Source of the DNA: Parvibaculum sp.
Lineage (GTDB): Bacteria; Pseudomonadota; Alphaproteobacteria; Parvibaculales; Parvibaculaceae
DNA length: 64,000 nt
Assembly: GCA_019635965.1 (NCBI GenBank)
Contig: JAHBYK010000001.1
Coordinates: 1-64,000 of the forward strand
Reading direction: 5' to 3'
The notes under the pieces were generated by a model. The model did not search any database. It was given only the letters and a program-made list of their open reading frames with translations, and was not told where the DNA came from. Shown piece by piece: positions 18,968 through 29,544 of this stretch (positions are counted from its first letter, which is position 1; every line of letters starts with the position of its first letter). The position numbers and the translations under genes are program-made.

Positions 18968-19729
18968 ATGGCACTCCCCGATTTTTCTATGCGTCAGCTT
19001 CTCGAGGCCGGTGTCCACTTCGGTCACCAGACCCATCGCTGGAATCCGAAGATGGAAAAGTTCCTCTTCGGCGACCGCAACAACATCCACATCATCGACC
19101 TCGCGCAGACAGTTCCGCTGCTGCATCAGGCACTTGTCGCTGTCCGCGACGTGGTGGCCGGCGGCGGCCGTGTGCTCTTCGTCGGCACCAAGCGTCAGGC
19201 GTCGGAGCCGGTCGCTCAGGCCGCCAAGCAGTGCGCTCAGTACTACATCAATCATCGCTGGCTCGGCGGTATGCTGACCAACTGGAAGACCATTTCGAAT
19301 TCGATCCGCCGCCTGCGCGAGCTCGATGAAATGCTCTCCGGTGAAGCCCGCGGCCTGACCAAGAAGGAAGTCCTGAACCTGACTCGCGAGCGCGACAAGC
19401 TCGAGCGCGCCATCGGCGGTATCAAGGACATGGGCGGCCTGCCGGACCTCATCTTCGTGATCGACACGAACAAGGAAGAGATCGCGATTCAGGAAGCCCG
19501 CAAGCTCGGCATCCCGGTTGTCGCCATTCTCGACTCGAATTCGAACCCGGATGGCATTGCCTATCCGGTTCCGGGCAATGACGACGCCGCCCGCGCGATC
19601 AGCCTCTATTGCGACCTTGTCTCGCGTGCCGTCATCGACGGTATCTCGCAGAGCCAGTCGGCCTCGGGCATCGACATCGGTGCCGCTGCCGAACCTGTGG
19701 CCGAAGAAGTGCCGGCTGTCGCCGAGTAA
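18968..19729 (+). CDS. rpsB: 30S ribosomal protein S2
   Basis: Structural protein of the small ribosomal subunit. The 253-residue protein starts [20 protein letters not shown] and has the family motifs [38 protein letters not shown] and [20 protein letters not shown]. An AAGGAG Shine-Dalgarno precedes the start. The C-terminal tail is alanine- and glutamate-rich, as in other alphaproteobacteria. tsf follows after a 99-base spacer with a hairpin; rpsB-tsf is the standard pair. Confidence 0.97.
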   Translation: MALPDFSMRQLLEAGVHFGHQTHRWNPKMEKFLFGDRNNIHIIDLAQTVPLLHQALVAVRDVVAGGGRVLFVGTKRQASEPVAQAAKQCAQYYINHRWLGGMLTNWKTISNSIRRLRELDEMLSGEARGLTKKEVLNLTRERDKLERAIGGIKDMGGLPDLIFVIDTNKEEIAIQEARKLGIPVVAILDSNSNPDGIAYPVPGNDDAARAISLYCDLVSRAVIDGISQSQSASGIDIGAAAEPVAEEVPAVAE

Positions 19730-19743
19730 TCGACGCTTTCGCA

Positions 19744-19767
19744 TTGGCCCGGCTCCGGCCGGGCCAA
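19744..19767 (+). promoter_or_regulatory. Hairpin between rpsB and tsf
   Basis: TTGGCCCGG (19744-19752) pairs perfectly with CCGGGCCAA (19759-19767) around a 6-base loop. The tail TTCTGGCTTTC is only partly T-rich. It may act as a partial terminator or mRNA-processing site that sets the ratio of S2 to EF-Ts. Confidence 0.5.
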
Positions 19768-19828
19768 TTCTGGCTTTCAATGCCCCGCTGCGCTGTTCGC
19801 CCGGGGGTGACAGACAATCGAGGATACA

Positions 19829-20755
19829 ATGGCTGAGATCACCGCAAGCATGGTGAAGGAACTGCGCGAGAAGACCGGCGCAGGCATGATGGACTGCAAA
19901 TCGGCGCTGAATGAAACCGGCGGCGACATGGAAGCTGCGATCGACTGGCTGCGCACCAAGGGTCTCGCCAAGGCCGCCAAGAAGGCGGGCCGCGTGGCGG
20001 CTGAAGGTCTGATCGGTGTGGTGGCGAACGGCACCGCTGGCGCGGTTGTGGAAGTGAATTCCGAAACCGATTTCGTCGCGCGCAACGATCAGTTCCAGAA
20101 GATGGTGACCGACATTGCGAAGGTCGCGCTCGAGAATGGCGGTGACTTCGACAAACTCGTTGCCGCGAACTATCCGGGCACCTCGAAGTCCGTGAAGGAT
20201 CATGTGACCGAAATGGTCGGCACCATCGGCGAGAACATGAATGTTCGCCGCGCCGGTTTCATCTCGGTGTCGGACGGTGCGGTTGCCGCCTACGTCCACA
20301 ATCAGGTCGTGCCGGGCCTCGGCAAGATCGGTGTGCTCGTTGGCCTCGAGTCGACGGGCGACAAGGCGAAACTTCTCGAGCTCGGCCGCCAGATCGCCAT
20401 GCACATCGCGGCGACGAACCCGCTCTCGACCCGCAAGGAAGACCTGGACCCTGCCGTCGTCGAGCGTGAGCGCAATGTCCTCATCGCCGAGGCCAAGGAG
20501 TCCGGTCGTCCGGAAAACATCATCGAAAAGATGGTGGAAGGCCGTATCCGCAAGTTCTACGAGGAAGTCGTGCTTCTCTCGCAGGCCTTCGTGATGAACC
20601 CTGACGACACGGTCGAAAAGGCCGTCAAAGCTGCCGAAGCCAGTGTCGGTGCCCCGATCACGGTGGTCGGCTTCGTCCGTTTCGCACTGGGCGAGGGTAT
20701 CGAAAAGGAAGAAACCGACTTTGCAGCCGAGGTTGCGGCAGCAGCCCGCGGCTGA
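19829..20755 (+). CDS. tsf: Elongation factor Ts
   Basis: Guanine-nucleotide exchange factor for EF-Tu. The 308-residue protein begins with a UBA-like domain ([20 protein letters not shown]) and has the family signatures [18 protein letters not shown] and [15 protein letters not shown]. The length is typical. A strong hairpin terminator follows the stop codon. Confidence 0.97.
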   Translation: MAEITASMVKELREKTGAGMMDCKSALNETGGDMEAAIDWLRTKGLAKAAKKAGRVAAEGLIGVVANGTAGAVVEVNSETDFVARNDQFQKMVTDIAKVALENGGDFDKLVAANYPGTSKSVKDHVTEMVGTIGENMNVRRAGFISVSDGAVAAYVHNQVVPGLGKIGVLVGLESTGDKAKLLELGRQIAMHIAATNPLSTRKEDLDPAVVERERNVLIAEAKESGRPENIIEKMVEGRIRKFYEEVVLLSQAFVMNPDDTVEKAVKAAEASVGAPITVVGFVRFALGEGIEKEETDFAAEVAAAARG

Positions 20756-20783
20756 CAAGCAGCCGAAAGGTGAAATTGAATGC

Positions 20784-20824
20784 AACGCCCCCTTCGCCAG
20801 ATGGCGTTGGGGGCGTTATTGTCT
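20784..20824 (+). terminator. Terminator of rpsB-tsf
   Basis: AACGCCCCC (20784-20792) pairs with GGGGGCGTT (20809-20817), and the loop itself contains CGCCA/TGGCG, giving a long stem. It is followed by ATTGTCTT. It lies 28 bases after the tsf stop and separates rpsB-tsf from pyrH. Confidence 0.7.
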
Positions 20825-20910
20825 TGAGGGTTCGCGGGATTCGGGAAACCGGCCTGCATTGCCCCTAGCGTGAGATTTGTAGGCCTTCCCGGCCGGCCAC
20901 GACGGAACGG

Positions 20911-21642
20911 ATGCCCATGCCCGAAAAACCGCTCTATTCCCGCGTTTTGCTCAAGGTGTCGGGCGAGGCCCTGATGGGCGATGGCCAGTACGGTATCGAC
21001 ATTGCGACGGTCGATCGGGTGGCTCGCGATATCAAGGAAGCTGTAGAGGCCGGTGTTCAGGTCTGCCTCGTCATCGGCGGGGGCAACATCTTCCGCGGCC
21101 TGTCTGGGGCGGCCAAGGGTATGGAACGAGCCAGCGCCGACTATATGGGCATGCTCGCAACTGTGATGAATGCGCTGGCGATGCAGACCGCGCTGGAAGC
21201 GATTGATATTCCGACCCGTGTCCAGTCTGCGATCCCTATGACCACGGTTTGCGAACCTTATATTCGCCGCCGTGCCGTGCGCCACATGGAAAAGGGGCGG
21301 GTGGTCATCTTTGCAGCCGGGACCGGCAATCCGTTTTTCACAACGGACACCGCCGCCGCGCTCCGGGCGGTCGAAATGGGCTGCGATGCGCTCTTCAAGG
21401 GTACGCAGGTCGACGGTGTCTATTCCGCCGATCCCCACAAGGTTGCGAATGCGGAACGCTACGACCGTCTGACTTTCATGGACGTGCTGTCGCGCGACCT
21501 CAAGGTCATGGATGCCTCCGCAATCGCACTTGCCCGCGAGAACAACATACCGATCATCGTCTATTCGATCGACGAACCTGGCGGTTTCGCCAAGGTTCTG
21601 AAAGGTGCCGGCCGTTGCACGGTGATCTCGAACGCCGCCTGA
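20911..21642 (+). CDS. pyrH: UMP kinase
   Basis: Bacterial UMP kinase, which makes UDP from UMP and ATP in pyrimidine synthesis. The 243-residue amino-acid-kinase fold protein has [18 protein letters not shown] near the start, the nucleotide-binding [27 protein letters not shown], and [17 protein letters not shown] second ATG two codons downstream is an alternative start. It is the first gene of a plus-strand run with short gaps that reaches lpxB. Confidence 0.96.
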   Translation: MPMPEKPLYSRVLLKVSGEALMGDGQYGIDIATVDRVARDIKEAVEAGVQVCLVIGGGNIFRGLSGAAKGMERASADYMGMLATVMNALAMQTALEAIDIPTRVQSAIPMTTVCEPYIRRRAVRHMEKGRVVIFAAGTGNPFFTTDTAAALRAVEMGCDALFKGTQVDGVYSADPHKVANAERYDRLTFMDVLSRDLKVMDASAIALARENNIPIIVYSIDEPGGFAKVLKGAGRCTVISNAA

Positions 21643-21675
21643 AGCACGGTGCGCCAAATACAAGAAGGACAGGAA

Positions 21676-22239
21676 ATGGCTAACGACAGTTTTGACATCG
21701 ATGATACCGAACGCCGGATGCGCGGTGCGCTTCAGTCGCTGAAGCAGGAATTCGCGGGCCTGCGGACCGGGCGCGCGACGGCAAGTTTGCTGGAGCCCAT
21801 CATGGTCGAAGCTTATGGGCAGTCCATGCCGATCAACCAGGTTGGAACGATCGGCGTGCCGGAGCCGCGGATGCTGACGGTTCAGGTCTGGGACAAGAGC
21901 ATGGTTTCTGCGGTCGAAAAGGCAATCCGCAGTTCGGGCCTCGGGCTGAACCCGGTCGTTGACGGCATGCTTCTCCGTTTGCCAATTCCGGAGCTCAATC
22001 AGGAACGCCGTGCCGAGCTGACCAAGATCGCCGCCAAATATACGGAACAGGCCCGCATTGCAGTCCGCAATGTCCGTCGCGACGCGATGGATGAATTGAA
22101 GCGCCTCGAAAAAGACTCACAGATGAGTCAGGACGATCACAAGAGCTGGGCCGACAAGGTTCAGAAGTTGACCGACAAGGTGATCGGCGAAATCGATGCC
22201 GCTCTCGCGCACAAGGAGGCGGAAATCATGCAGGTCTGA
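21676..22239 (+). CDS. frr: Ribosome recycling factor
   Basis: Splits the post-termination ribosome together with EF-G. The 187-residue protein is the usual two-domain, helix-rich form: [18 protein letters not shown], then the signature [20 protein letters not shown] and the C-terminal helix ending [14 protein letters not shown]. The ATG at 21676 follows AGGACAGGA; a GTG 27 bases upstream would add an unconserved extension. pyrH-frr-uppS is the standard order. Confidence 0.96.
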   Translation: MANDSFDIDDTERRMRGALQSLKQEFAGLRTGRATASLLEPIMVEAYGQSMPINQVGTIGVPEPRMLTVQVWDKSMVSAVEKAIRSSGLGLNPVVDGMLLRLPIPELNQERRAELTKIAAKYTEQARIAVRNVRRDAMDELKRLEKDSQMSQDDHKSWADKVQKLTDKVIGEIDAALAHKEAEIMQV

Positions 22240-22312
22240 TACCCTGCGTGCTTGAAAATGGGTGAGAGGTTGCCGTTAACAATATGATTTCCATCGGGGA
22301 AAAACTGGCGCC

Positions 22313-23080
22313 ATGACGCTCACCTCCGGCAAGAAGCTGAGTGAGGCTGCCCCGGGCAAATTGCCCCGCCATGTAGCCATCATCATGGATGGCAATGGCC
22401 GCTGGGCTGCGAGGCGCCACTTGCCGCGCGTTGCCGGGCATCGCCAGGGGGTCGAGGCCGTCCGAATTATCGTTCGTGCGGCCGGCGAGCTTGGCATCGA
22501 GTATCTGACCCTTTACGGCTTCAGCTCGGAAAACTGGAAGCGGCCGGCCGAGGAGGTCAGTGACCTGATGGGGCTCCTCCGCCTGTTCATCCGCCGCGAT
22601 CTTGCCGAGCTTCATCAAAACGGCGTGCAAGTCCGTGTGATCGGCGACCGCGATCATCTCGACGCTGACATCGTGGCGTTGATCGACGAAGCTGAAGCGC
22701 TCACTCGTGAAAATGACCGGCTGAAGCTTCAGATTGCCTTCAATTACGGTGGGCAGAACGAGATCACCTCAGCCGTGCGCCGTATCGCGCGCGAGGTGAA
22801 GGCGGGACGTCTCGATCCCGAGGCAATCACGCCGGAGACAGTTTCAGGTTTCCTGGACACGGCGGGCATTCCCGATCCGGACTTGATCATTCGAACCAGC
22901 GGCGAAAAGCGCCTCTCAAACTTTCTGATCTGGCAGGGAGCTTACTCGGAGCTCGTTTTCTCGGATGCGCTTTGGCCTGACTTCACGCCCGAGAGGTTGC
23001 GCGAGGCGATCGATGAATATTGCAGCCGGAGCCGCCGATTTGGCGGTCTCGATGAGCCAGTGCAGGATGCCGGAAAATGA
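22313..23080 (+). CDS. uppS: Undecaprenyl diphosphate synthase
   Basis: Cis-prenyltransferase that makes the C55 lipid carrier for peptidoglycan and O-antigen. The 255-residue protein has the motif [13 protein letters not shown] with its catalytic aspartate, then [40 protein letters not shown] and [20 protein letters not shown]. It overlaps cdsA by 4 bases. Confidence 0.96.
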   Translation: MTLTSGKKLSEAAPGKLPRHVAIIMDGNGRWAARRHLPRVAGHRQGVEAVRIIVRAAGELGIEYLTLYGFSSENWKRPAEEVSDLMGLLRLFIRRDLAELHQNGVQVRVIGDRDHLDADIVALIDEAEALTRENDRLKLQIAFNYGGQNEITSAVRRIAREVKAGRLDPEAITPETVSGFLDTAGIPDPDLIIRTSGEKRLSNFLIWQGAYSELVFSDALWPDFTPERLREAIDEYCSRSRRFGGLDEPVQDAGK

Positions 23081-23928
23081 CGGACGCAAGCGGAGCTCAA
23101 GCCGCAGGACGCACCGGCGACCTCAAGATACGCATCGCTTCGGCTCTTGTCCTCGCGCCGCTCGTTCTTGGCGCCGTGTGGCTGGGCGGCTGGTTCTTTG
23201 CCGGCTTGCTGGCGATCGCCGCCGTGCTTATGTCGCGCGAGATTGCGGGGCTCCTGTTTGGTGAGGCAAGCGCGGGAAGATCCGCGCTGCTTGCGGTGAC
23301 CGCGCTTGCCGCGCTGGCGCTCGCAGGCGCGGGGTTGACGACGGCCGCCCTGGCCGCGGGCGCGGCCGGGCTCGCTTTTGCCCTGGCCGCCAGAAGCTGG
23401 ACCGGCCAGCCGCTTTGGCCCGCCCTTTTCGCCTATCCCTATCTCATATTGCCGTTGGTGGCGCTTGTCTGGTTGCGCTCCGATCCAGGGCTTGGTCTTG
23501 CCGCCATCCTATGGCTGCTGGCCACGGTCTGGGCGATCGACATATTCGCCTATTTTGCCGGACGGTTTATCGGCGGGCCCAAGCTGGCCCCGAAAATTTC
23601 ACCCAAGAAGACCTGGTCGGGTCTGATCGGCGGCATGGCAGGCGCTGCGGCCGTCGCGATCGTGACCTGGAACTGGCTCGGGTCGGGCTCGCTCGCGGCG
23701 TTGATCGGCATCGCCATCATGCTGACGGTTGTTGAGCAGGCGGGAGATTTTGCGGAATCGGCCTTGAAGCGCCGCTCCGGTGTGAAGGACTCAGGCCACC
23801 TCATTCCGGGACACGGCGGAATTCTTGACCGTGTGGACGGGCTTGTGGCTGTTGCGCTTGCTGCGGCTCTAATGGCGATATTCAACAATGCGGCGAACCC
23901 CGCCGCGGGAGTGCTGATTTGGTCCTGA
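23077..23928 (+). CDS. cdsA: Phosphatidate cytidylyltransferase
   Basis: Integral membrane enzyme that makes CDP-diacylglycerol for phospholipid synthesis. The 283-residue protein has about eight hydrophobic helices and the C-terminal signature: [15 protein letters not shown], then [20 protein letters not shown] and LDRVDGL. The ATG overlaps the uppS stop (ATGA). The alanine/leucine-rich N-terminal half is poorly conserved in the family. Confidence 0.94.
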   Translation: MTDASGAQAAGRTGDLKIRIASALVLAPLVLGAVWLGGWFFAGLLAIAAVLMSREIAGLLFGEASAGRSALLAVTALAALALAGAGLTTAALAAGAAGLAFALAARSWTGQPLWPALFAYPYLILPLVALVWLRSDPGLGLAAILWLLATVWAIDIFAYFAGRFIGGPKLAPKISPKKTWSGLIGGMAGAAAVAIVTWNWLGSGSLAALIGIAIMLTVVEQAGDFAESALKRRSGVKDSGHLIPGHGGILDRVDGLVAVALAAALMAIFNNAANPAAGVLIWS

Positions 23929-23957
23929 GCACTGCCGCCGGAACGAAGGACGTGACC

Positions 23958-25142
23958 ATGTCCCTGCCGTATGGCGCACGCCGGAGCGTCACCGTTCTCG
24001 GCTCAACGGGATCCATCGGCTGTTCGACGCTCGATCTGATTGCCCGAGACCGCGATCGCTTCGATCTGGTTGCTCTGACGGCACATCGCAATGTGGCCGC
24101 ATTGGTGGCGCAGGCACGGGAGTTTCGCCCGCAGCTTGCCGTCATCGCCGACGAGACCCATTTCGGCCAGTTGAAGGACGGGCTTGCCGGAACCGGCATA
24201 GAGGTTGCGGCAGGCGAAGCCGCCATCATTGAGGCCGCCGCGCGGCCCGCCGACTGGGTGATGGCCAGCATTGTCGGCGCGGCCGGGCTCGCACCGACGC
24301 TGGCGGCGGTTCGGCGCGGCGCCCATGTGGCGCTTGCCAACAAAGAGTGCCTTGTTTCGGCCGGCCCCCTGTTTCTTGCCGAAGTGCGAAAGTCAGGCGC
24401 CACACTTCTGCCGGTCGATTCCGAACACAATGCGATCTTTCAGGTGCTGGACACCGGGCAGCTGGAGGCGGTCGACAAGATTGTGCTGACGGCCTCGGGC
24501 GGCCCTTTCCGGACGTGGAATATCGAGGAAATGGCCAAGGCAAGCCCCGCTCAGGCGATTGCCCATCCGCGCTGGGACATGGGCGCCAAGATATCCGTCG
24601 ATTCTGCGACCCTGATGAACAAAGGGCTCGAACTCATTGAAGCGCATTATCTTTTTCCGGTTGGAGAGGCGCGCCTTGAGGTCATCATCCACCCGGAATC
24701 AATTATCCATAGCATGGTGGCCTATGTTGATGGTTCGGTTCTGGCGCAGCTAGGCTCGCCGGATATGCGCACGCCCATCGCCTATGCGCTCGCCTGGCCT
24801 GCCCGAATGGCGGCCCCGACCGAGAAGCTCAACCTTGCACAGATTGGCCGGTTAACCTTCGAAGAGCCTGATCTGCAAAGGTTTCCGGCCTTGGGGCTTG
24901 CGCGTGAGGCGCTTCGGGCTGCGGGTGCGGCGCCTACCGTACTGAACGCCGCCAATGAGGTGGCAGTCGAAGCTTTCCTGACTGGAGCGATCGGCTTCCT
25001 AGATATATCCCGGCTGGCTGCCGATATTCTGGAAGCTAATTCCGGGCGTAACGGCACACCCGCAGACTTGGACAGCGTTTACGAAATTGACAGAAACACC
25101 CGGATTCTTGCTCGGGAATGGGTGCAAAAGCGTGGCCGCTGA
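23958..25142 (+). CDS. dxr: 1-deoxy-D-xylulose 5-phosphate reductoisomerase
   Basis: Second step of the MEP isoprenoid pathway, converting DXP to MEP with NADPH. The 394-residue protein has the NADPH motif [23 protein letters not shown], the metal-binding [10 protein letters not shown] and LTASGGPFR. The ATG at 23958 follows AAGGACGTGACC; a TTG at 23919 would overlap cdsA and add an unconserved N-terminus. It feeds the isoprenoid pool used by uppS two genes upstream. Confidence 0.95.
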   Translation: MSLPYGARRSVTVLGSTGSIGCSTLDLIARDRDRFDLVALTAHRNVAALVAQAREFRPQLAVIADETHFGQLKDGLAGTGIEVAAGEAAIIEAAARPADWVMASIVGAAGLAPTLAAVRRGAHVALANKECLVSAGPLFLAEVRKSGATLLPVDSEHNAIFQVLDTGQLEAVDKIVLTASGGPFRTWNIEEMAKASPAQAIAHPRWDMGAKISVDSATLMNKGLELIEAHYLFPVGEARLEVIIHPESIIHSMVAYVDGSVLAQLGSPDMRTPIAYALAWPARMAAPTEKLNLAQIGRLTFEEPDLQRFPALGLAREALRAAGAAPTVLNAANEVAVEAFLTGAIGFLDISRLAADILEANSGRNGTPADLDSVYEIDRNTRILAREWVQKRGR

Positions 25143-25277
25143 CGTAGGCTGTCAGGAACTTGGGGGCTTGGGAATCGACGGTATGACCGGGCTCAATAAG
25201 TCGTGGGGGAATGGCAGTTTCCTGACCAGAGATCGGTCAGACTGCCGCCCGTTGAGTGGGACAATGGCTTGAGCGTG

Positions 25278-26435
25278 ATGGAACTGCTTGCCGGAATTGG
25301 AGGCTTTGGAGGATCGCTCTGGAGCTATCTCGTTCCCTTCCTCTTTGTGTTGACGATCGTGGTCTTCTTCCACGAACTCGGTCATTTTTCTGTCGCACGC
25401 TGGTTTGGCGTGAAGGTCGACGTTTTCTCCATCGGCTTCGGCCGTGAGATTTTCGGCTGGAACGACAGACATGGCACTCGGTGGAAAGTGAGTTGGGTGC
25501 CGCTTGGCGGCTATGTCAAGTTTGCAGGCGACGAGAATGCCGCGAGCGTTCCGGATCGCGAGCGGCTGGCCGCCATTCCCGAAGATCAGAAGGCGGCGCT
25601 TTTTCACTTCAAGCCGTTGCATCAGCGTGCCGCCGTCGTTGCTGCCGGACCCATCGCCAATTTTATTCTTGCAGTAGTGATTTTCGCCGGCGTGTTCATG
25701 ATCGCCGGGCGCCAGGTAAGCACACCGCTGATTGGTGGTGTTGTTGAGGGCAGCCCCGCTGCTGCGGCGGGTTTTATGGCCGGCGACAGGATCGTCTCGA
25801 TCGACGGCAAGCGCGTGGACACGTTTGAGGACGTCCAGCGTTATGTATCCACAACCGACTCAACGATGACTTTCGGCGTAGAACGCGACGGGTCCATCCT
25901 GACAATCGTGGCAACACCGAAGGTCAATGAAATTACCGACCGTTTCGGCAACGTTCATCGTGTACCCCAGTTGGGTATACAGCACGGCGGCACAACGGAA
26001 ATCGTTCGAAGCAATCCTGTTGCTGCGATATGGCAAGGCGTTGGTCAGACAGCCTTCATCGTTGAACAAACCTTTGCCTATATCGGTCGCATGATTACCG
26101 GAAAGGAATCGCCAGACCAGTTGCGCGGTCCGATAGGAATTGCGGAAACCTCGGGTCAGATCGCGACTGTCGGTATCGTGGCGCTGCTCATGCTGACCGG
26201 GCTTCTGTCAGTCAGCATCGGGCTACTCAACCTGTTCCCGGTTCCACTGCTTGATGGCGGGCACTTGCTATATTATGCGGTTGAGGCCGTGCGTGGCCGC
26301 CCGCTGGGCGAGGAGGCGCAGGAGTATGGTTTCCGGATCGGCCTCGCCTTGGTCATGACATTGATGATTTTTGCCACCTGGAACGACTTGTCCCGATTGC
26401 AGGTATTTTCGTTTATTGGTGGTTTGTTCAGCTGA
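25278..26435 (+). CDS. rseP: RIP metalloprotease RseP (site-2 protease)
   Basis: Intramembrane zinc protease that cleaves anti-sigma factors in envelope stress responses and clears signal-peptide remnants. The 385-residue protein has HELGH (32-36) in the first helix, one PDZ domain (about 120-200, PLIGGVVEGSPAAAAGFMAG) and the second metal site LLDGGHLLYY with Asp326, followed by C-terminal helices. E. coli RseP has two PDZ domains; only one is evident here. The ATG at 25278 is chosen because the upstream 25 codons are not conserved. The position before bamA is canonical. Confidence 0.93.
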   Translation: MELLAGIGGFGGSLWSYLVPFLFVLTIVVFFHELGHFSVARWFGVKVDVFSIGFGREIFGWNDRHGTRWKVSWVPLGGYVKFAGDENAASVPDRERLAAIPEDQKAALFHFKPLHQRAAVVAAGPIANFILAVVIFAGVFMIAGRQVSTPLIGGVVEGSPAAAAGFMAGDRIVSIDGKRVDTFEDVQRYVSTTDSTMTFGVERDGSILTIVATPKVNEITDRFGNVHRVPQLGIQHGGTTEIVRSNPVAAIWQGVGQTAFIVEQTFAYIGRMITGKESPDQLRGPIGIAETSGQIATVGIVALLMLTGLLSVSIGLLNLFPVPLLDGGHLLYYAVEAVRGRPLGEEAQEYGFRIGLALVMTLMIFATWNDLSRLQVFSFIGGLFS

Positions 26436-26491
26436 ATGCCGCGTATGACGGCGACCTGGGGAATGGCACCAAACCTGCTGCCCGGGGTTAG

Positions 26492-28843
26492 ATGAGAAGG
26501 TTAGGGGATAGAATGGGGCGACTGGCCGGTGATTTGACCAGAATGGCGCGTGTTGCAGCTGTAGCCGCGGCCATGTTTGTTATGCCGATCATCGCGACCG
26601 GCTTGCCGGGCATGGGGGGGCAGGCTCATGCCGAAGCCACTCGCATTACCGAGATTGTCGTCCAGGGTAATCAGCGTATCGAGTCCGGCACCGTGCGGAC
26701 ATACATGCTCTTGATGCCCGGCATGGAGTATGACCCTGAAGTCGCCGATGCCTCCCTCAAGCAACTATTTGCAACAGGTCTCTTCGCCGACGTGTCGATG
26801 CACCTCGACGGGACGCGTGTAATTGTTTCCGTTGTCGAAAATCCGATCATCAACCGCGTCGCATTTGAAGGAAACAGTGCGATCAATGAAGATGATCTTC
26901 GGCAGGAAGTTCAGCTTCAGCCGCGTACCGTCTACACGCGCGCCAAGGTGCAGAGCGACGTCACGCGTATCGTAGAGCTTTATCGTCGCGGAGGCCGGTT
27001 CGCGGCGACGGTAGAGCCGAAAATCATCCAGCTTCCTCAGAACCGCGTTGACCTTGTTTTTGAGATATCAGAAGGGCCCAAAACCAAGATCGCGTCGATC
27101 AATTTCATCGGCAACAAGCAATTCAGCGATAGCCGGCTGCGGGAGGTTATCTCAACAAGCGAATCTGCCTGGTGGAAATTCCTTTCGTCCTCCGATAGCT
27201 ACGATCCGGACCGGCTCACCTACGATCGTGAACTCTTGCGCCGCTTCTATCTGCAGCGCGGTTATGCTGACTTTCGGGTTGTTTCGGCGGTAGCAGATCT
27301 GCGCCGCGACGATTCCGCCTTTCACATCACCTTTACAGTGGATGAAGGCGAAATATACAAATTCGGCGATGTCACAGTTACGACCGAGCTCGACAAGCTG
27401 AACAAGGAAGAGCTCGAGGCGATGCTGCTTCCCAAGCCCGGTGATATTTACAATGCTGGCTTGATCGACAAGACGCTGGACGATTTGACATATGCCGCGG
27501 GAACCAGCGGCTATGCCTTTGCCGAGGTGCGGCCGCGCGTTCGCAGGCGGACCGACGAAAAGGTGATCGATCTGACTTTCCAGATCACCGAAGGTCCTCG
27601 CGTATATGTTGAACGCATCAACATTACCGGCAACTCGCGCACACTGGACAAGGTCATCCGCCGTCAGATGCGGATGTCGGAGGGCGATGCCTTCAACAAG
27701 GTTTTGCTCGACAGGTCAGAGAAGAACATCCGCGCTCTTGGCTATTTCGCGAAGGTCGATGTCACGCAGGATCCGGGCTCGGAAGCTGACAAGACCGTGA
27801 TCAATGTCGATGTTCAGGAGCAGTCGACAGGTTCGCTTTCCTTGAGTGCCGGCTTCTCGACGCTCGACAATGCGGTTGCAGGCGTCCAGCTATCCGAACG
27901 AAACTTTCTTGGGCGTGGATTGCAGCTCAGCACGAGCGTTTCGATCTCGAAGCGGCGTCAGCTGATCGACTTCCGTTATACCGACCCGTATTTCCTCGAT
28001 CGCAATCTGGTTGGTGGCTTTGACCTCTTCGGCAGCGAGACAAACTATCAGAACGAGTCTTCGTTCAACTCTCGCTCGCAGGGCGCTGGTCTGCGTTTTG
28101 GTTTTCCGCTTTCGGACAAGTCGCGCTTCCTCGCGCGCTATCAGTTCCGCTTTGATGAAATTTTCGACGTCGACGCTACGGCTTCGAACGTTGTCAAGGC
28201 GGCCGAAGGCAAGAAGTACCGTTCCATCATTGGCTACGACTATTATTATGACAATCGCAATGACCCGGTCGATCCAACGGGCGGTTGGGACTTCCTGTTC
28301 ACCCAAAATTTCGCTGGAGCCGGCGGCAATGTGCGCTACATCTCCAACGAACTGCTCGCCCGGTATTATTATCAGCTCTCGGAAAGCTTCCTGACGAGCT
28401 GGAGGCTGGACGGCGGATATGTGCATGGGCTCGGACAGGACGTGCCTCTCGCAGACCATTTCTTCAAAGGTGGCAATACGATCCGTGGTTTCTCACGCGG
28501 CGGTGTTGGCCCCCGAGATCTGGCTTCACCCAACAGGGATGCCGTCGGTGCGCTCGCCTATGTCTTCGGCACGGCAGAGCTGTCATTCCCGAATGGATTG
28601 CCGGATGCTCTCGGCGTTCGTACTTCGGTGTTCGTCGATGGCGGATATATCGGCATGGCCGATTACGACACGACGATTTATCCGGGTGTCGTAGATGATT
28701 TCGCGCCTCGCGCGTCGGTTGGTCTCAGCCTTTATTGGCAGTCGCCGTTTGGACCGATCCGCCTCGACTTCGCGCATGTGCTCTTGGAAGAGCCTTATGA
28801 CGAGAAGGAAGCGTTCCGCTTCAGCGCTGGTACGTCATTCTGA
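26492..28843 (+). CDS. bamA: Outer membrane protein assembly factor BamA
   Basis: Central Omp85 protein that inserts beta-barrel proteins into the outer membrane. The 783-residue precursor has a signal peptide (cleavage near AHA, about residue 48), five POTRA domains (about 50-430; ITEIVVQGNQRIESGTVRTY opens POTRA1) and a C-terminal barrel with the lid-loop motif IRGFSRGGVGPRD and the ending FRFSAGTSF. The signal peptide is unusually long at its N-terminus, so the internal ATG at 26513 is an alternative start. rseP lies upstream and skp downstream. Confidence 0.95.
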   Translation: MRRLGDRMGRLAGDLTRMARVAAVAAAMFVMPIIATGLPGMGGQAHAEATRITEIVVQGNQRIESGTVRTYMLLMPGMEYDPEVADASLKQLFATGLFADVSMHLDGTRVIVSVVENPIINRVAFEGNSAINEDDLRQEVQLQPRTVYTRAKVQSDVTRIVELYRRGGRFAATVEPKIIQLPQNRVDLVFEISEGPKTKIASINFIGNKQFSDSRLREVISTSESAWWKFLSSSDSYDPDRLTYDRELLRRFYLQRGYADFRVVSAVADLRRDDSAFHITFTVDEGEIYKFGDVTVTTELDKLNKEELEAMLLPKPGDIYNAGLIDKTLDDLTYAAGTSGYAFAEVRPRVRRRTDEKVIDLTFQITEGPRVYVERINITGNSRTLDKVIRRQMRMSEGDAFNKVLLDRSEKNIRALGYFAKVDVTQDPGSEADKTVINVDVQEQSTGSLSLSAGFSTLDNAVAGVQLSERNFLGRGLQLSTSVSISKRRQLIDFRYTDPYFLDRNLVGGFDLFGSETNYQNESSFNSRSQGAGLRFGFPLSDKSRFLARYQFRFDEIFDVDATASNVVKAAEGKKYRSIIGYDYYYDNRNDPVDPTGGWDFLFTQNFAGAGGNVRYISNELLARYYYQLSESFLTSWRLDGGYVHGLGQDVPLADHFFKGGNTIRGFSRGGVGPRDLASPNRDAVGALAYVFGTAELSFPNGLPDALGVRTSVFVDGGYIGMADYDTTIYPGVVDDFAPRASVGLSLYWQSPFGPIRLDFAHVLLEEPYDEKEAFRFSAGTSF

Positions 28844-28893
28844 TACTGGCCCCTGTTTGGAGCCTGCAACAAGATCAATGAGGGATACTGGAG

Positions 28894-29496
28894 ATGAGTT
28901 TCAGGTTTAGTGTAAAGCGTGCCGTTGCAGCTGCGGCAATTTCCTTGGGTTTGGGTTTTGCCGCTGCTCCGGCATTGGCTGTCGGCCCGGCAGTCATTCT
29001 TGTGGTGGATACGCAAGGTGTTTTCGCGCAGTCGAAGGCTGGCCAGAGCATTCGCAGTCAGTATGAAGAGCAGGCCAAGAAGATCATGGCCGAAGGCAAG
29101 AAGACGGATGATGCGCTGCAGGCGGATGCCAAGAAGCTGTCCGATGAGCGGGCGCTGCTGTCTCAGGATGACCTTCAGAAGCGCATGCAGGGCCTGCAGA
29201 AGCGGAACGTCGAATTCCAGCAGTCCATGCAGATCAAGCAGCACGGTTTGCAGCTTGGTGTCCAGCGAGCCGAAGCGCAGGTCGAAGCCGCACTTCGTCC
29301 GATCTTTGCCGAGATCATGAAGGAGAAGGGCGGCACAATCCTGCTCGATCAGGCTGTCGTGCTGGCAGGTGGCGCCGACCTCGATATTTCCGCTGAAGTC
29401 TTGAAGCGGCTGAACGAAAAGCTATCCAAGGTAGATGTGAAGCCACTTACCAAGGAAGAAATCGAAGCGGCTCAGAAGGCGGCAAACGGGCAGTAA
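28894..29496 (+). CDS. skp: Periplasmic chaperone Skp/OmpH
   Basis: Holds unfolded outer-membrane proteins in the periplasm for delivery to BamA. The 200-residue precursor has a signal peptide (AAAAISLGLGFAAAPALA, cleavage after residue 29 or so), then the OmpH segment ILVVDTQGVFAQSKAGQS and a long charged coiled coil (SQYEEQAKKIMAEGKKTDDA onward), as in the trimeric jellyfish fold. It sits in the conserved bamA-skp-lpxD cluster. Confidence 0.9.
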   Translation: MSFRFSVKRAVAAAAISLGLGFAAAPALAVGPAVILVVDTQGVFAQSKAGQSIRSQYEEQAKKIMAEGKKTDDALQADAKKLSDERALLSQDDLQKRMQGLQKRNVEFQQSMQIKQHGLQLGVQRAEAQVEAALRPIFAEIMKEKGGTILLDQAVVLAGGADLDISAEVLKRLNEKLSKVDVKPLTKEEIEAAQKAANGQ

Positions 29497-29544
29497 TACG
29501 TCGGATGCTCTGGCGGGCCGTTTCCGCGGCTCGGATGCGGATTT

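Noticed and set aside
17771-20785. 1004-codon minus-strand frame antisense to dnaE, rpsB and tsf
   Set aside because: It spans three certain genes and their gaps, and its amino-acid make-up is that of a shadow frame.
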